Shown here piece after piece: positions 29,926-38,254 of a stretch of DNA of 64,000 bases. The stretch's first letter is position 1. Each line of letters begins with the position of its first letter. Made by a program: the position numbers and the translations under genes. The notes under the pieces are model-generated. The model worked only from the letters and a program-made list of their open reading frames with translations. It was not told where the DNA came from and did not search any database. Source of the stretch: Prochlorococcus sp. scB243_495D8 (GTDB lineage Bacteria; Cyanobacteriota; Cyanobacteriia; PCC-6307; Cyanobiaceae); the NCBI GenBank assembly GCA_000634195.1, contig JFLT01000187.1, positions 186,001 to 250,000 on the forward strand. Reading direction: 5' to 3'.

Positions 29926-30878
29926 ATTTTAATTTTTTTATTATTTATATTTGCTTGTATGTTTCTTTTCCACATCCATGGTTTAATTCTTTTTAAAGTG
30001 GTTCCTTTAAGATTTTCTTGCCACGTTTTATCGTCCCAATCGAGTGAATCTATATTTAGATTTTTAATCCATTCTTTAGGTGTAGTTTCATCATTATTGT
30101 TATAGGGCACCGATTTATTCCATGGACATACGTCTTGACAAATATCACATCCTGCGACCCATCCACTTAAATTTTTTTCTATTTTTTTTGGAATATTTTT
30201 TTCTCTATTCTCTATTGTGTGATATGCAATACATAGATCTGATTGTATTACAAAGGGTTCTACGATTGCCTTTGTGGGACAATGTTGAATACAAATATCA
30301 CATTTTCCACAAAGTGATTGATGAGGTTTATCTGGCATTAAATCTTTTGTGAGAATCATAAAACCCAAAGTAAACCAAGAACCATTTTTTTTGTTTATTA
30401 GATTACTATTTTTACCTATCCATCCAATACCTGCCTCTTCTGCCCACGCTTTTTCAAGAAGTGGAGAGGTATCAACACATATTTTCCATTTGCAATCAGG
30501 GATTTCTAGGTTGATCCATTTACCAATATTTTTTAATTTTTTGTGAATCACTTTATGATAATCCTCACCTTGGCTAAATTTAGCTACCTTGAGAAAATTG
30601 TTTGTGTTGTTTTGTGAATTAATGTAAGTAAATCCTACGCTTAAAACACTTTTTGCATCTTCAAACAGAGAGCTTATATTTCTTCTTTTTTCTGCTTCCA
30701 TCCATTTCATTTCAGCATGGTGGTTATGTGATAGCCATCTATCTAATGCATTAGTTCTTAATTTTATTCGCGAACTACCTGGTATTGAAGCAATTCCAGC
30801 AACTGCAAAACCTTCAAAAATCGCTCTTTCTTTTAATTTTTTACTTATTTCTTTTTTGTCTAGAATCGTATCAATCAT
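29922..30878 (-). CDS. queG: Epoxyqueuosine reductase
   Basis: Cobalamin- and [4Fe-4S]-dependent enzyme that performs the last step of queuosine synthesis in tRNA. The 318-residue protein has two ferredoxin-like cluster motifs, CGKCDICIQHCP and CDICQDVCPWN, and the N-terminal DUF1730 region with GFAVAGIASIPGSS. VDTSPLLEKAWAEEAGIGWIGKNSNL is the conserved active-site segment (contains more than one family motif). Queuosine maturation needs cobalamin, and cbiD of the cobalamin pathway is also in this window. It is the first gene of a two-gene unit with the TPR protein. Confidence 0.94.
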   Translation of the reverse strand: MIDTILDKKEISKKLKERAIFEGFAVAGIASIPGSSRIKLRTNALDRWLSHNHHAEMKWMEAEKRRNISSLFEDAKSVLSVGFTYINSQNNTNNFLKVAKFSQGEDYHKVIHKKLKNIGKWINLEIPDCKWKICVDTSPLLEKAWAEEAGIGWIGKNSNLINKKNGSWFTLGFMILTKDLMPDKPHQSLCGKCDICIQHCPTKAIVEPFVIQSDLCIAYHTIENREKNIPKKIEKNLSGWVAGCDICQDVCPWNKSVPYNNNDETTPKEWIKNLNIDSLDWDDKTWQENLKGTTLKRIKPWMWKRNIQANINNKKIKI

Positions 30879-30935
30879 TCCTTTATAGCGTTTCTTTTAA
30901 AAGTTATTTTTGGAGAATAAACTTATAAATAAAAT

Positions 30936-30960
30936 AGATATATTTAAGAAAAATATATCT
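30936..30960. repeat. Perfect 10-bp inverted repeat between queG and the DUF502 gene
   Basis: AGATATATTT (30936-30945), a five-base loop AAGAA, then the exact reverse complement AAATATATCT (30951-30960). It lies in the 138-base gap between two divergent genes, 58 bases from the queG start and 57 from the DUF502 start. There is no U-run that would make it a clear terminator, and both neighbouring genes start here, so an operator or a DNA cruciform is more likely. AT-only stems arise by chance more often in such DNA, but ten perfect pairs is notable. Confidence 0.5.
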
Positions 30961-31016
30961 TATCCTAGTAAAAACGGTTAAATTATTAGTAAAGTTATTA
31001 TAGTTAGAACATTATT

Positions 31017-31751
31017 TTGGTTGAATCTAATCAAAATCGAGATTCGAATTTAGGATCTAGACTTCAACAAGATCTTAAAAATGATCTTATTGCGGGGTTG
31101 TTAGTTGTAATACCCTTAGCAACAACAATCTGGTTGTCATCATTAGTTAGTAAATTTGTTTTAACTTTAGTTACTTCAGTCCCAAAGCAACTAAACCCTT
31201 TTATTACTTTAAATCCTTTATTACAAGATTTAATTAATCTCACCTTAGGTTTAACTGTCCCTTTATTAGCTATTTTGCTTATAGGCTTGATGGCGAGAAA
31301 TTTTGTCGGAAGATGGCTATTAGAATTTGGAGAAGGTACCTTATCAAAAATTCCAGTAGCTGGAGCGGTTTATAAAACTCTTAAACAATTGCTAGAAACT
31401 TTCTTAAGTAATAAATCTAATAGATTTAGACGAGTTGTTTTAGTAGAATATCCTCGTGAGGGACTTTATAGCGTAGGTTTTGTAACTGGAGACGTAGGAC
31501 CTTCTCTACAGCCTGAATTGGAAGAAAAGTTAATTAGTGTTTTTATACCTACAGCACCAAACCCAACTACTGGCTGGTATACACTTGTACCCGAGTCTTC
31601 TGTTAAGGATTTGGATATTTCTGTTGAAGATGCTTTTAGAACAATTATTTCTGCTGGGATAGTTAATCCAGATGAGAAAAACAATACTACAAACCCAACA
31701 TTTTCAAAATTGTTTTCTCAATTACGAGCTTCCACTAATACTTCTTCTTAA
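31017..31751 (+). CDS. DUF502 family membrane protein
   Basis: A 244-residue protein of the DUF502 family, which in cyanobacteria and plants (COV/LCV-like) is a two-helix membrane protein. The first hydrophobic segment is about residues 25-50 (AGLLVVIPLATTIWLSSLV) and the second about 70-95 (LTLGLTVPLLAILLIGLMA). The soluble part has IPVAGAVYKTLKQLLETF and VLVEYPREGLYSVGFVTGD, both characteristic. The start is TTG. nusB begins within 3 bases of its stop, so the two are cotranscribed. Function unknown; trafficking or envelope roles are proposed for plant relatives. Confidence 0.88.
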   Translation: MVESNQNRDSNLGSRLQQDLKNDLIAGLLVVIPLATTIWLSSLVSKFVLTLVTSVPKQLNPFITLNPLLQDLINLTLGLTVPLLAILLIGLMARNFVGRWLLEFGEGTLSKIPVAGAVYKTLKQLLETFLSNKSNRFRRVVLVEYPREGLYSVGFVTGDVGPSLQPELEEKLISVFIPTAPNPTTGWYTLVPESSVKDLDISVEDAFRTIISAGIVNPDEKNNTTNPTFSKLFSQLRASTNTSS

Positions 31752-31754
31752 TTG

Positions 31755-32372
31755 ATGCATAATAGATCACTTTCTAGAGAATTATCTTTAATTTCTCTTG
31801 GCCTTATAAAAGATAAAGGTGATTTTAATTTAAATAAATTTCAGATAGAAGAAATTTTTGAATCTGCTTTGGATTCTTTAATAAACCATTGCAGAGATGA
31901 ATTAGATAATTGCGAGTCAGAGTTGGAAAATGCTTCACAAAAAATATTAGATAGTGAATTGCAAGAAGGTGTTGATTCCTCTTATTCAAATGTTCGAGAT
32001 GAGTTAAAAAAATCTCTTTCAAAAATTGAAACCGTAATGAATACACTTTCTGTCACTTTAGACTTTCCAAAATTAATTGTTTCCAGCGGTCAAATAGAAA
32101 TTAGAGAGGATGTAAATCAAAGGATTTGTAATATTATTAATAATCTTAAAAGTATTGATTCTGATATCGATAAGGTAATGGATGGCTGGAGATTTAAAAG
32201 ATTACCAAGAATTGATAGGGATATTCTGCGTCTAGCTTACGTGGATATCAATTTTCTGAACACACCTGTTGCTGTTGCTTGTGATGAGGCAGTTAATTTA
32301 GCTAATAAATATAGTGATTTGCAAGGCAGAAAATTTATTAATGGAGTTTTAAGGAGATTACAAACAATTTAA
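31755..32372 (+). CDS. nusB: Transcription antitermination factor NusB
   Basis: RNA-binding all-helical protein that, with NusE/S10, antiterminates rRNA transcription. The 205 residues include SRELSLISLGLI at the N-terminus and the diagnostic C-terminal half: VMDGWRFKRLPRIDRDILRLAYVDI (more than one motif), NTPVAVACDEAVNLANKYSD and KFINGVLRRL. A central insertion of about 60 charged residues (about 45-110) makes it longer than E. coli NusB (139). A TTG at 31752 would add one residue; ATG 31755 is preferred. It lies between DUF502 and ftsY. Confidence 0.93.
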   Translation: MHNRSLSRELSLISLGLIKDKGDFNLNKFQIEEIFESALDSLINHCRDELDNCESELENASQKILDSELQEGVDSSYSNVRDELKKSLSKIETVMNTLSVTLDFPKLIVSSGQIEIREDVNQRICNIINNLKSIDSDIDKVMDGWRFKRLPRIDRDILRLAYVDINFLNTPVAVACDEAVNLANKYSDLQGRKFINGVLRRLQTI

Positions 32373-32438
32373 TTCTCATAATTATTTGATATAAATGAAT
32401 AGTATTTAGAAAACTTTAATTAGGAACTATAAATAATA

Positions 32439-33698
32439 ATGACCAATACTGATTCTGATAACTCTCTCGAATGGGCTGCACAAGCTTATGCACTTTTAAA
32501 AAAACGACAGGAAGAGCAGAAGCAAGAATTACAAGAACAGGAAGAGCAGAAGCAAGAATTACAAGAACAGGAAGAGCAGAAGCAAGAATTACAAGAACAG
32601 GAAGAGCAGAAGCAAGAATTGATTGATATTCCTAATAAAGAAAATATTGCTGGACAGTCTAAAACTATTGCTGAAACTGAATTAGGAGAATTTGATGATA
32701 ATTTTACCTGGTCTGCAATGGTATTAGCTGCTCAAGGGAAAAAAATAAATCAAATATCGATTGATGAAATTGATTGGTTAACTAAATTAAGGAGAGGATT
32801 AGAAGAAACTCGAAAAGGATTTGTTACTGAATTATTAGATAAATTGGGAGATGATCCTCTAACTCCTGAATCTCTTGATGATTTAGAGACTCTATTAATA
32901 AGAGCTGATGTAGGTATTGATTCAACCGATAAAGTTATAAGTTCTTTAAGAACAAAATTAAACGAGGAAGTCGTGGGTGGAGAGGCAGGAATAAAATTCT
33001 TGAAGAAGGAATTAAAATTAATTATTGATAAACCAATAAAAAATTCGGGCTCTGATCTTTTAGTTCCCCAAAAGGGTAAATTAAATGTCTGGTTATTAGT
33101 AGGAGTTAATGGTGTTGGTAAAACAACTACATTAGGAAAATTAGCATATTTGTCATCAAAAAGTAATTATAAAACTTTGATTGCTGCTGCCGATACTTTT
33201 AGAGCGGCTGCAGTAGAACAACTTAAAGTCTGGGGTGATAGAAGTAATGTAGATGTAATATCTAATAAATCAAAAAATGCTGATCCAGCTGCTGTAGTTT
33301 TTGATGCAATTAATTCTGCAAAAAAAAGAAATGTTGATTTATTACTTGTTGATACAGCGGGCAGATTGCAAACAAAAAATAATTTGATGGATGAATTAGC
33401 AAAAATAAAAAAAATTATTGATAAAAAAGCTCCAGATGCAATTGTTGAATCATTATTAGTTTTAGATGCAAGTCAGGGACAAAATGGCTTAAAGCAAGCA
33501 AAAAGTTTCGCTAAATCGGCGGATTTAAGTGGAGCAATTATTACTAAATTAGATGGCACTTCTAGAGGAGGAGTCTCTTTAGCTGTATCTGAAGAAGTAA
33601 ATTTGCCCATAAGATTTATTGGAGCTGGAGAAGGTATAAAAGATTTAAGACCATTTAATAGTTATGAATTTGTAGAGGCTATGCTTGCAGATAAATAA
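32439..33698 (+). CDS. ftsY: Signal recognition particle receptor FtsY
   Basis: SRP-receptor GTPase that docks ribosome-SRP complexes at the membrane. The NG domain occupies about residues 115-419: P-loop GVNGVGKTTTLGKLA, DTFRAAAVEQLKVWG, DTAGRLQTKNN and TKLDGTSRGG. The N-terminal 110 residues are an acidic, Gln/Glu-rich region, the equivalent of the FtsY A domain. It contains the tandem EEQKQELQEQ repeat at residues 25-60, described separately. The protein ends ...GEGIKDLRPF and EFVEAMLADK as expected. The start ATG at 32439 is preceded by an AGGA about 13 bases upstream. Confidence 0.96.
   Translation: MTNTDSDNSLEWAAQAYALLKKRQEEQKQELQEQEEQKQELQEQEEQKQELQEQEEQKQELIDIPNKENIAGQSKTIAETELGEFDDNFTWSAMVLAAQGKKINQISIDEIDWLTKLRRGLEETRKGFVTELLDKLGDDPLTPESLDDLETLLIRADVGIDSTDKVISSLRTKLNEEVVGGEAGIKFLKKELKLIIDKPIKNSGSDLLVPQKGKLNVWLLVGVNGVGKTTTLGKLAYLSSKSNYKTLIAAADTFRAAAVEQLKVWGDRSNVDVISNKSKNADPAAVVFDAINSAKKRNVDLLLVDTAGRLQTKNNLMDELAKIKKIIDKKAPDAIVESLLVLDASQGQNGLKQAKSFAKSADLSGAIITKLDGTSRGGVSLAVSEEVNLPIRFIGAGEGIKDLRPFNSYEFVEAMLADK
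32511..32620 (+). repeat. Exact 30-bp tandem repeat inside ftsY
   Basis: Three identical 30-base units (32511-32540, 32541-32570, 32571-32600) and a fourth partial unit of 20 bases (32601-32620). Each unit encodes EEQKQELQEQ, and the units do not differ at a single base. The reading frame stays open because the unit is a multiple of three. The perfect identity points to recent expansion by slippage or recombination, so copy number probably varies among strains. Confidence 0.95.
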
Positions 33699-33765
33699 AT
33701 ATTTAATTAATTTTTATTAAAAACCTAAATTTAATGTTAAAACATATTTATCTATACGATTTGCC

Positions 33766-35109
33766 TTGTCAAATAATCAAAAAGAAAAAATATTTTCGAA
33801 TAAATTTATACAAAAATTTTTAGAAAATGATCAAAAAGTAACTCTAAAAAATAATTATAAATTTGCTGAAATTGCATCTTCTTTGGCATATTATTTAAAA
33901 TCATTTTCCAATATAAATAAATTACTGGATTATGTATGCTTAATTTTTAAACATATTTTTTTTGAGAATATAATTTTAATTATCCCTTTAAATTACGAGG
34001 GAGAGATATGGAATGAAAATATAAAAATTTCTGTTAATTATGAATATTTAACAATCCAAGAAGAAATTAATAGTTTTTTGAATCAATTTCATTTTTCAAA
34101 AAATTTTAAAATAAAAGAAATTCTAACTTTTGAAAATGCTTTAAAAAATACATTTAAAGAATATAAAATCGAAACAAAAAAAATAATATCTAGAGGTAAA
34201 TGTAGAGGATTTATTTATATTTTTAGCAAAGATATTTCTAGACAGTCGATTATTGAAGATAGTAATTTTAATTTTATTGAAAATTGTCTAGCTGTCGGAT
34301 TAGAAAATCACTACTTAATTCAAGCAAAGAAAAAGCATGAAAATGTAGATAGAGAAATTTCCACTGGTGCTGAAATTCAATCTCAATTACTCCCGGATTA
34401 TTGTCCAATTATCCATGGTATAGACCTAGCTGCACATTGTAGGCCAGCTCTTCAGCTCGGTGGGGATTACTATGATTTTATGTGCTTAAAAACGAATATC
34501 TCTGAAAAAAGGAAAGAAAAATCAAGATGGGCTTTTGTAATAGGTGATGTCATGGGTAAAGGGATTCCAGCTGGTCTTTTAATGACAATGTTAAGAGGAA
34601 TGCTACGTGCAGAGGTTCTTACAGGCCTGCCTCCAGATAGAATCTTGCATGATTTGAATCAACTGGCAATAAATGATTTAGATCAATCGCATAGATTTGT
34701 GACATTATTTTACTCAGATTATGATCCAAGAACTAGAAAATTGAGATTCGCTAATGCAGCACATAACCCTCCTCTGCTTTGGAAAAGTTCAGATCAGAAA
34801 ATTGTTAAATTAGATGCAAAAGGATTTGTACTTGGGCTACAAAAAGATGCTGAATATCATATTGGTGAAATCAAGCTTAATCAAAATGATTTAGTTCTTT
34901 ATTATACAGATGGAGTAATTGACACTTCTAACTCTTTAGGGCAAAGATTTGATGAAGATAGATTAATTAAAGTCCTTACAAAATTATGTAAGCAATCTTA
35001 TACATCCCAAGAAATTTTAAATAAAATATTCAAAAAATTAGATGATTTTACAGGGCAAAATAGACATCTTGAAGATGATGCTTCGATTGTTATTTTTCAA
35101 TTAAAATAG
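33766..35109 (+). CDS. PP2C-type phosphatase of the SpoIIE/RsbU family
   Basis: A 447-residue protein with a C-terminal SpoIIE/RsbU phosphatase domain (about residues 195-447). Metal-binding motifs are seen: GGDYYDF, VIGDVMGKGIPAGLLM, FANAAHNPPLL, YYTDGV and EDDASIV. In other bacteria such enzymes dephosphorylate anti-sigma-antagonists in partner-switching systems. The first 190 residues look GAF-like but weakly so, and are Lys/Asn/Ile-rich; the sensor input is unknown. No partner kinase or STAS protein is adjacent. The start is TTG. It stands alone between ftsY and argH. Confidence 0.86.
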   Translation: MSNNQKEKIFSNKFIQKFLENDQKVTLKNNYKFAEIASSLAYYLKSFSNINKLLDYVCLIFKHIFFENIILIIPLNYEGEIWNENIKISVNYEYLTIQEEINSFLNQFHFSKNFKIKEILTFENALKNTFKEYKIETKKIISRGKCRGFIYIFSKDISRQSIIEDSNFNFIENCLAVGLENHYLIQAKKKHENVDREISTGAEIQSQLLPDYCPIIHGIDLAAHCRPALQLGGDYYDFMCLKTNISEKRKEKSRWAFVIGDVMGKGIPAGLLMTMLRGMLRAEVLTGLPPDRILHDLNQLAINDLDQSHRFVTLFYSDYDPRTRKLRFANAAHNPPLLWKSSDQKIVKLDAKGFVLGLQKDAEYHIGEIKLNQNDLVLYYTDGVIDTSNSLGQRFDEDRLIKVLTKLCKQSYTSQEILNKIFKKLDDFTGQNRHLEDDASIVIFQLK

Positions 35110-35171
35110 ATATTTTTTGTCACTTATATAAAAAAATGCTTTATTAGAGATACTTAAAGTTAATAATTGAT

Positions 35172-36551
35172 ATGGCAAAAATTTGGAGTAAAAGGTTTGA
35201 TAATTCACTTGATCCTTTTATTGAAAAGTTTAATGCTTCAATTGGTTTTGATAGAAAGCTTATTTTAGAAGATTTAGATTGTTCGATTGCTCATGCGAAA
35301 ATGCTTGGCAAAACAAAAGTTTTATCTTCTTCTGAAACTTTGAAAATTATTAATGGTTTAGAGTCTATAAAAGTTGAGTATTTGGAGGGGAAATTTTCTC
35401 CTAGTCCACCTTCTGAAGATATTCACTATTGCATAGAAGAAAAGCTGATAAGTTTAATTGGTGAAACTGGAAAAAAATTACACACAGGTAGAAGTAGAAA
35501 TGATCAAGTTGGTACAGATATAAGATTGTGGCTAAGAAAAGAGATTGATAATATTGAAATTTTAATAAATGATTTGCAAAAATCCTTCTTAAATCTTGCG
35601 AAATCCAATATTTATACCCTAATTCCTGGATATACCCACATGCAAAGAGCTCAACCATTATCCCTGGCTCATCATTTATTGGCTTACGTAGAAATGCTCC
35701 AAAGAGACCGTGAACGTTATAAAGAAGTACGCTCAAGAGTTAATATTTCTCCGTTAGGAGCTGCAGCATTAGCTGGGACAAAAATAAAGATAGATAGGCA
35801 CTTTACAGCTGCAGAATTGGGCTTTAAAAAGATTTATAAAAACAGTATTGATGCAGTAAGTGATAGAGATTTTTGTATAGAGTTTGTTTCTGCATCTGCT
35901 TTGTTGATGTCTCATTTAAGTAAAATTTCAGAGGAAATAATTTTATGGGTTACTGATGAATTTTCTTTTGCAAAATTAACAGATAAATGTGCTACGGGAA
36001 GTAGCTTAATGCCGCAGAAAAAAAATCCTGACGTTCCAGAATTGATTAGAGGTAAGACAGGAAGAGTGTATGGACATCTCCAGGCATTGTTAACGATGGT
36101 CAAAGGGGTACCACTTTCTTACAATAAGGATTTCCAAGAGGATAAAGAGCCAATATTTGATACTGCAGAAACAATATCTTCTTGTATTAAAGCAATGACT
36201 ATTTTAATTAGTGATGGCATTGAATTTAATATAAAAAATCTATCTGATTCTGTAGAAAACGACTTTTCTAATGCTACTGATTTGGCAGATTATTTAGTTG
36301 GCAAAGATGTTCCTTTCAGGACCGCATATCAAATTGTTGGGCAAATGGTTAAATATTGCCTAGAGAGAAAAATGTTATTTAAAAATCTAAAAATCGAAGA
36401 ATTTAAAAAATTTCATCCTGAATTTGATGAGGATGTTTTTGTGGATCTTAAACCTCTTAATGTCGTTAAATCAAGAAATAGCGAAGGTGGTACAGGTTTT
36501 GTTCAGGTAGAAAAAGAGATAAATAATTGGCAAAAAAGATTGTTACTTTGA
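35172..36551 (+). CDS. argH: Argininosuccinate lyase
   Basis: Last step of arginine synthesis: it splits argininosuccinate to arginine and fumarate. The 459-residue protein has the fumarase-superfamily signature [19 protein letters not shown], the [13 protein letters not shown] segment, and [16 protein letters not shown] [17 protein letters not shown] with the catalytic His. AADAVSDRD-like [10 protein letters not shown] is also present. Length is normal. argG lies 27 kb to the left on the opposite strand, so the pathway is split. The RRM gene follows after a 113-base leader. Confidence 0.97.
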   Translation: MAKIWSKRFDNSLDPFIEKFNASIGFDRKLILEDLDCSIAHAKMLGKTKVLSSSETLKIINGLESIKVEYLEGKFSPSPPSEDIHYCIEEKLISLIGETGKKLHTGRSRNDQVGTDIRLWLRKEIDNIEILINDLQKSFLNLAKSNIYTLIPGYTHMQRAQPLSLAHHLLAYVEMLQRDRERYKEVRSRVNISPLGAAALAGTKIKIDRHFTAAELGFKKIYKNSIDAVSDRDFCIEFVSASALLMSHLSKISEEIILWVTDEFSFAKLTDKCATGSSLMPQKKNPDVPELIRGKTGRVYGHLQALLTMVKGVPLSYNKDFQEDKEPIFDTAETISSCIKAMTILISDGIEFNIKNLSDSVENDFSNATDLADYLVGKDVPFRTAYQIVGQMVKYCLERKMLFKNLKIEEFKKFHPEFDEDVFVDLKPLNVVKSRNSEGGTGFVQVEKEINNWQKRLLL

Positions 36552-36614
36552 ATCTCAATTATTTTTCTACAACAAGGGTATTCTTTGAAGTAGAATAATA
36601 AAGCAACGATATGA

Positions 36615-36637
36615 GGCTACTAATTGTAGTTTTTTTA
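36615..36637 (+). promoter_or_regulatory. Hairpin followed by T7 in the leader of the RRM gene
   Basis: CTAC (36617-36620), loop TAATT, GTAG (36626-36629), then seven T residues. Two G-U pairs could extend the stem on the RNA. It sits about 30 bases before the GTG start of the RNA-binding protein gene, where it would be transcribed. It could be a weak terminator/attenuator or the argH terminator, although it lies 64 bases beyond argH. Four-pair stems are weak, so the call is tentative. Confidence 0.3.
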
Positions 36638-36664
36638 TAAGGTAATTTTTTTGTTGAGTTCAAA

Positions 36665-37228
36665 GTGAGTATTTTTGTTGGCAATTTGCCGTTCCGCGCA
36701 GAGCGTGAAGATGTTATACAGTTGTTTGCCCCTTTTGGAGAGGTTTTAAATTGTTCTCTTCCTTTGGAGAGAGATACCGGAAGAAAAAGAGGATTTGCAT
36801 TTATCGAAATGGCAGATGAAGCAATTGAGTCAACAGCTATTGATGGTTTGCAAGGTACGGAACTTATGGGTAGACCATTAAGAATTAATAAAGCTGAGCC
36901 TCGAGGTTCTGGGGGATCTCGTAGAGGAGGGAGAGGTGGCTACGGAGGTGGTAATAATGGTGGCTACGGAGGTGGTAGTAATGGCGGCTACGGCGGTGGC
37001 GGTTACGGAGGTGGTAATAATGGCGGTTACGGAGGTGGTAGTAATGGCGGCTACGGCGGGGGTAATAATGGATCTATCAGCTCTAACACTAATAAATCTT
37101 CTGGAGCAGAAGGTTGGGAAGATAGAAGTTATGGGAATTCTTCTGATAATTCTGAATATGAAAATGGTAGGAGCAGAAGAAAAAGGGGAATCTCTAATGA
37201 AAGCAATGCTTCAAATGAGACAAATTAG
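36665..37228 (+). CDS. RRM-type RNA-binding protein with a glycine-rich tail
   Basis: A 187-residue member of the cyanobacterial Rbp family: a single RRM (about residues 1-80) with RNP2 IFVGNL at 3-8 and RNP1 RKRGFAFIEM. It is followed by RGG boxes and a Gly/Tyr/Asn-rich low-complexity region. Such proteins bind single-stranded RNA; several are cold-inducible, and some anchor mRNAs near thylakoids. The C-terminal end is Ser/Asn/Arg-rich. The start is GTG, and the 113-base leader has a possible attenuator hairpin. The stop shares four bases (TTAG) with the end of dusA. Confidence 0.93.
   Translation: MSIFVGNLPFRAEREDVIQLFAPFGEVLNCSLPLERDTGRKRGFAFIEMADEAIESTAIDGLQGTELMGRPLRINKAEPRGSGGSRRGGRGGYGGGNNGGYGGGSNGGYGGGGYGGGNNGGYGGGSNGGYGGGNNGSISSNTNKSSGAEGWEDRSYGNSSDNSEYENGRSRRKRGISNESNASNETN
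36938..37072 (+). repeat. Imperfect GYGGG(N/S)NG repeats in the RRM protein
   Basis: Six units in 135 bases: GYGGGNNG, GYGGGSNG, a short GYGGG, then GYGGGNNG, GYGGGSNG and GYGGGNNG. The first two units recur after the short one, so a two-unit block was probably duplicated. Glycine codons make this the most GC-rich segment of the window. Unit boundaries follow the codon frame from 36938. Confidence 0.9.
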
Positions 37229-38229
37229 TAACCCATTTCTTCAAGCTCTTTCGTTAATTTAAATAGATATTCAATATTTAATTCTTTTTTTATAGATTTA
37301 GTAGAAATTTGATTTCTCCAAATTTTTGCTTTTGGTATACCTTCAACTAAATTTATAAGATGTTTACAAATATCCCAAGATCTTCCTCCATGACTTAAAT
37401 GTGCTTCTATGTATGGAATTAAGGAGAATATAATATTTGAAGCAGATTTGGGTTTTTTATTAATTCCATAAATCCTCTGATCAATTTCAGACCATCTCAA
37501 GGGATATTTATAAATTGATCGTCCAATCATGACTCCATCAAAATCATTCAAGGCTTTTAATGATTCATCGATATTTGTTAAACCCCCATTAATTTCAATT
37601 AATAAATCTGGATTTGATTTTTTCAATTTTTTTACTAGATCATAATTTAGTGGAGGTATGGTCCTATTTTGTTTTGGATTTAGACCTTTTAATATTGCTT
37701 TCCTTGCATGAACTGTAAATCTGTCTGCACCAGCATCTGCGATAATTCTTACGAAATTATTCAAGTTAACGAAACTATCATTATTGTCTACACCGATTCT
37801 GTGTTTGATCGTAACAGGTAAGTTGCAATTACTTTTTAAGGTTTCTATACATTTTGCTACTTTTTCGGGTTCTTTCATAAGTGAAGCTCCAAAATTTCCA
37901 GAACAGACCCTGGGACTCGGACAACCAACATTAAAGTTTATTTCGTCATAACCCCAATCCTGTGCCATTTGGGCTGCCTCTTTAAGAATTTTAGGATCGT
38001 CTCCACCAAACTGAATAGAAATCGGATGTTCTTCGTCATTAAAATCTAAAAAATTTTCTTTTTGATTCGTATACACTAAACTCTGGGCCACAATCATTTC
38101 CGTATACAAAAGGGCTTCAGAACTTATTCTTCTCATTATCATTCTGAAATGTCTATCAGTACAATCCATCATTGGAGCAATACTTAATTTATGATTATTT
38201 TTAATAGAATTAAATGTATTGGAAATCAT
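37225..38229 (-). CDS. dusA: tRNA-dihydrouridine synthase A
   Basis: FMN-dependent enzyme reducing uridines in the D-loop of tRNA. The 334-residue protein begins with LSIAPMMDCTDRHFR, typical of DusA, and has NFNVGCPSPRVCSGNFGASLM in pieces (the NVGCPSPRV signature and the downstream SGNFGASLM), RIGVDN, and GVMIGRSIYKYP for flavin phosphate binding. Length matches DusA. It is divergent from msrB; the start codons lie 26 bases apart. Confidence 0.94.
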   Translation of the reverse strand: MISNTFNSIKNNHKLSIAPMMDCTDRHFRMIMRRISSEALLYTEMIVAQSLVYTNQKENFLDFNDEEHPISIQFGGDDPKILKEAAQMAQDWGYDEINFNVGCPSPRVCSGNFGASLMKEPEKVAKCIETLKSNCNLPVTIKHRIGVDNNDSFVNLNNFVRIIADAGADRFTVHARKAILKGLNPKQNRTIPPLNYDLVKKLKKSNPDLLIEINGGLTNIDESLKALNDFDGVMIGRSIYKYPLRWSEIDQRIYGINKKPKSASNIIFSLIPYIEAHLSHGGRSWDICKHLINLVEGIPKAKIWRNQISTKSIKKELNIEYLFKLTKELEEMGY

Positions 38230-38254
38230 TTATTTTTTATGTGATTTAAATAAT

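Noticed and set aside
32511..32620. Repeat array that could suggest CRISPR
   Set aside because: Units are directly adjacent without spacers and in frame with FtsY; it is a coding minisatellite.
36936..37262. 108-codon plus-strand frame overlapping the RRM gene tail
   Set aside because: It reads the Gly/Tyr repeat in another frame (repeating Val/Thr/Ala/Met) and runs into dusA; a repeat artefact.
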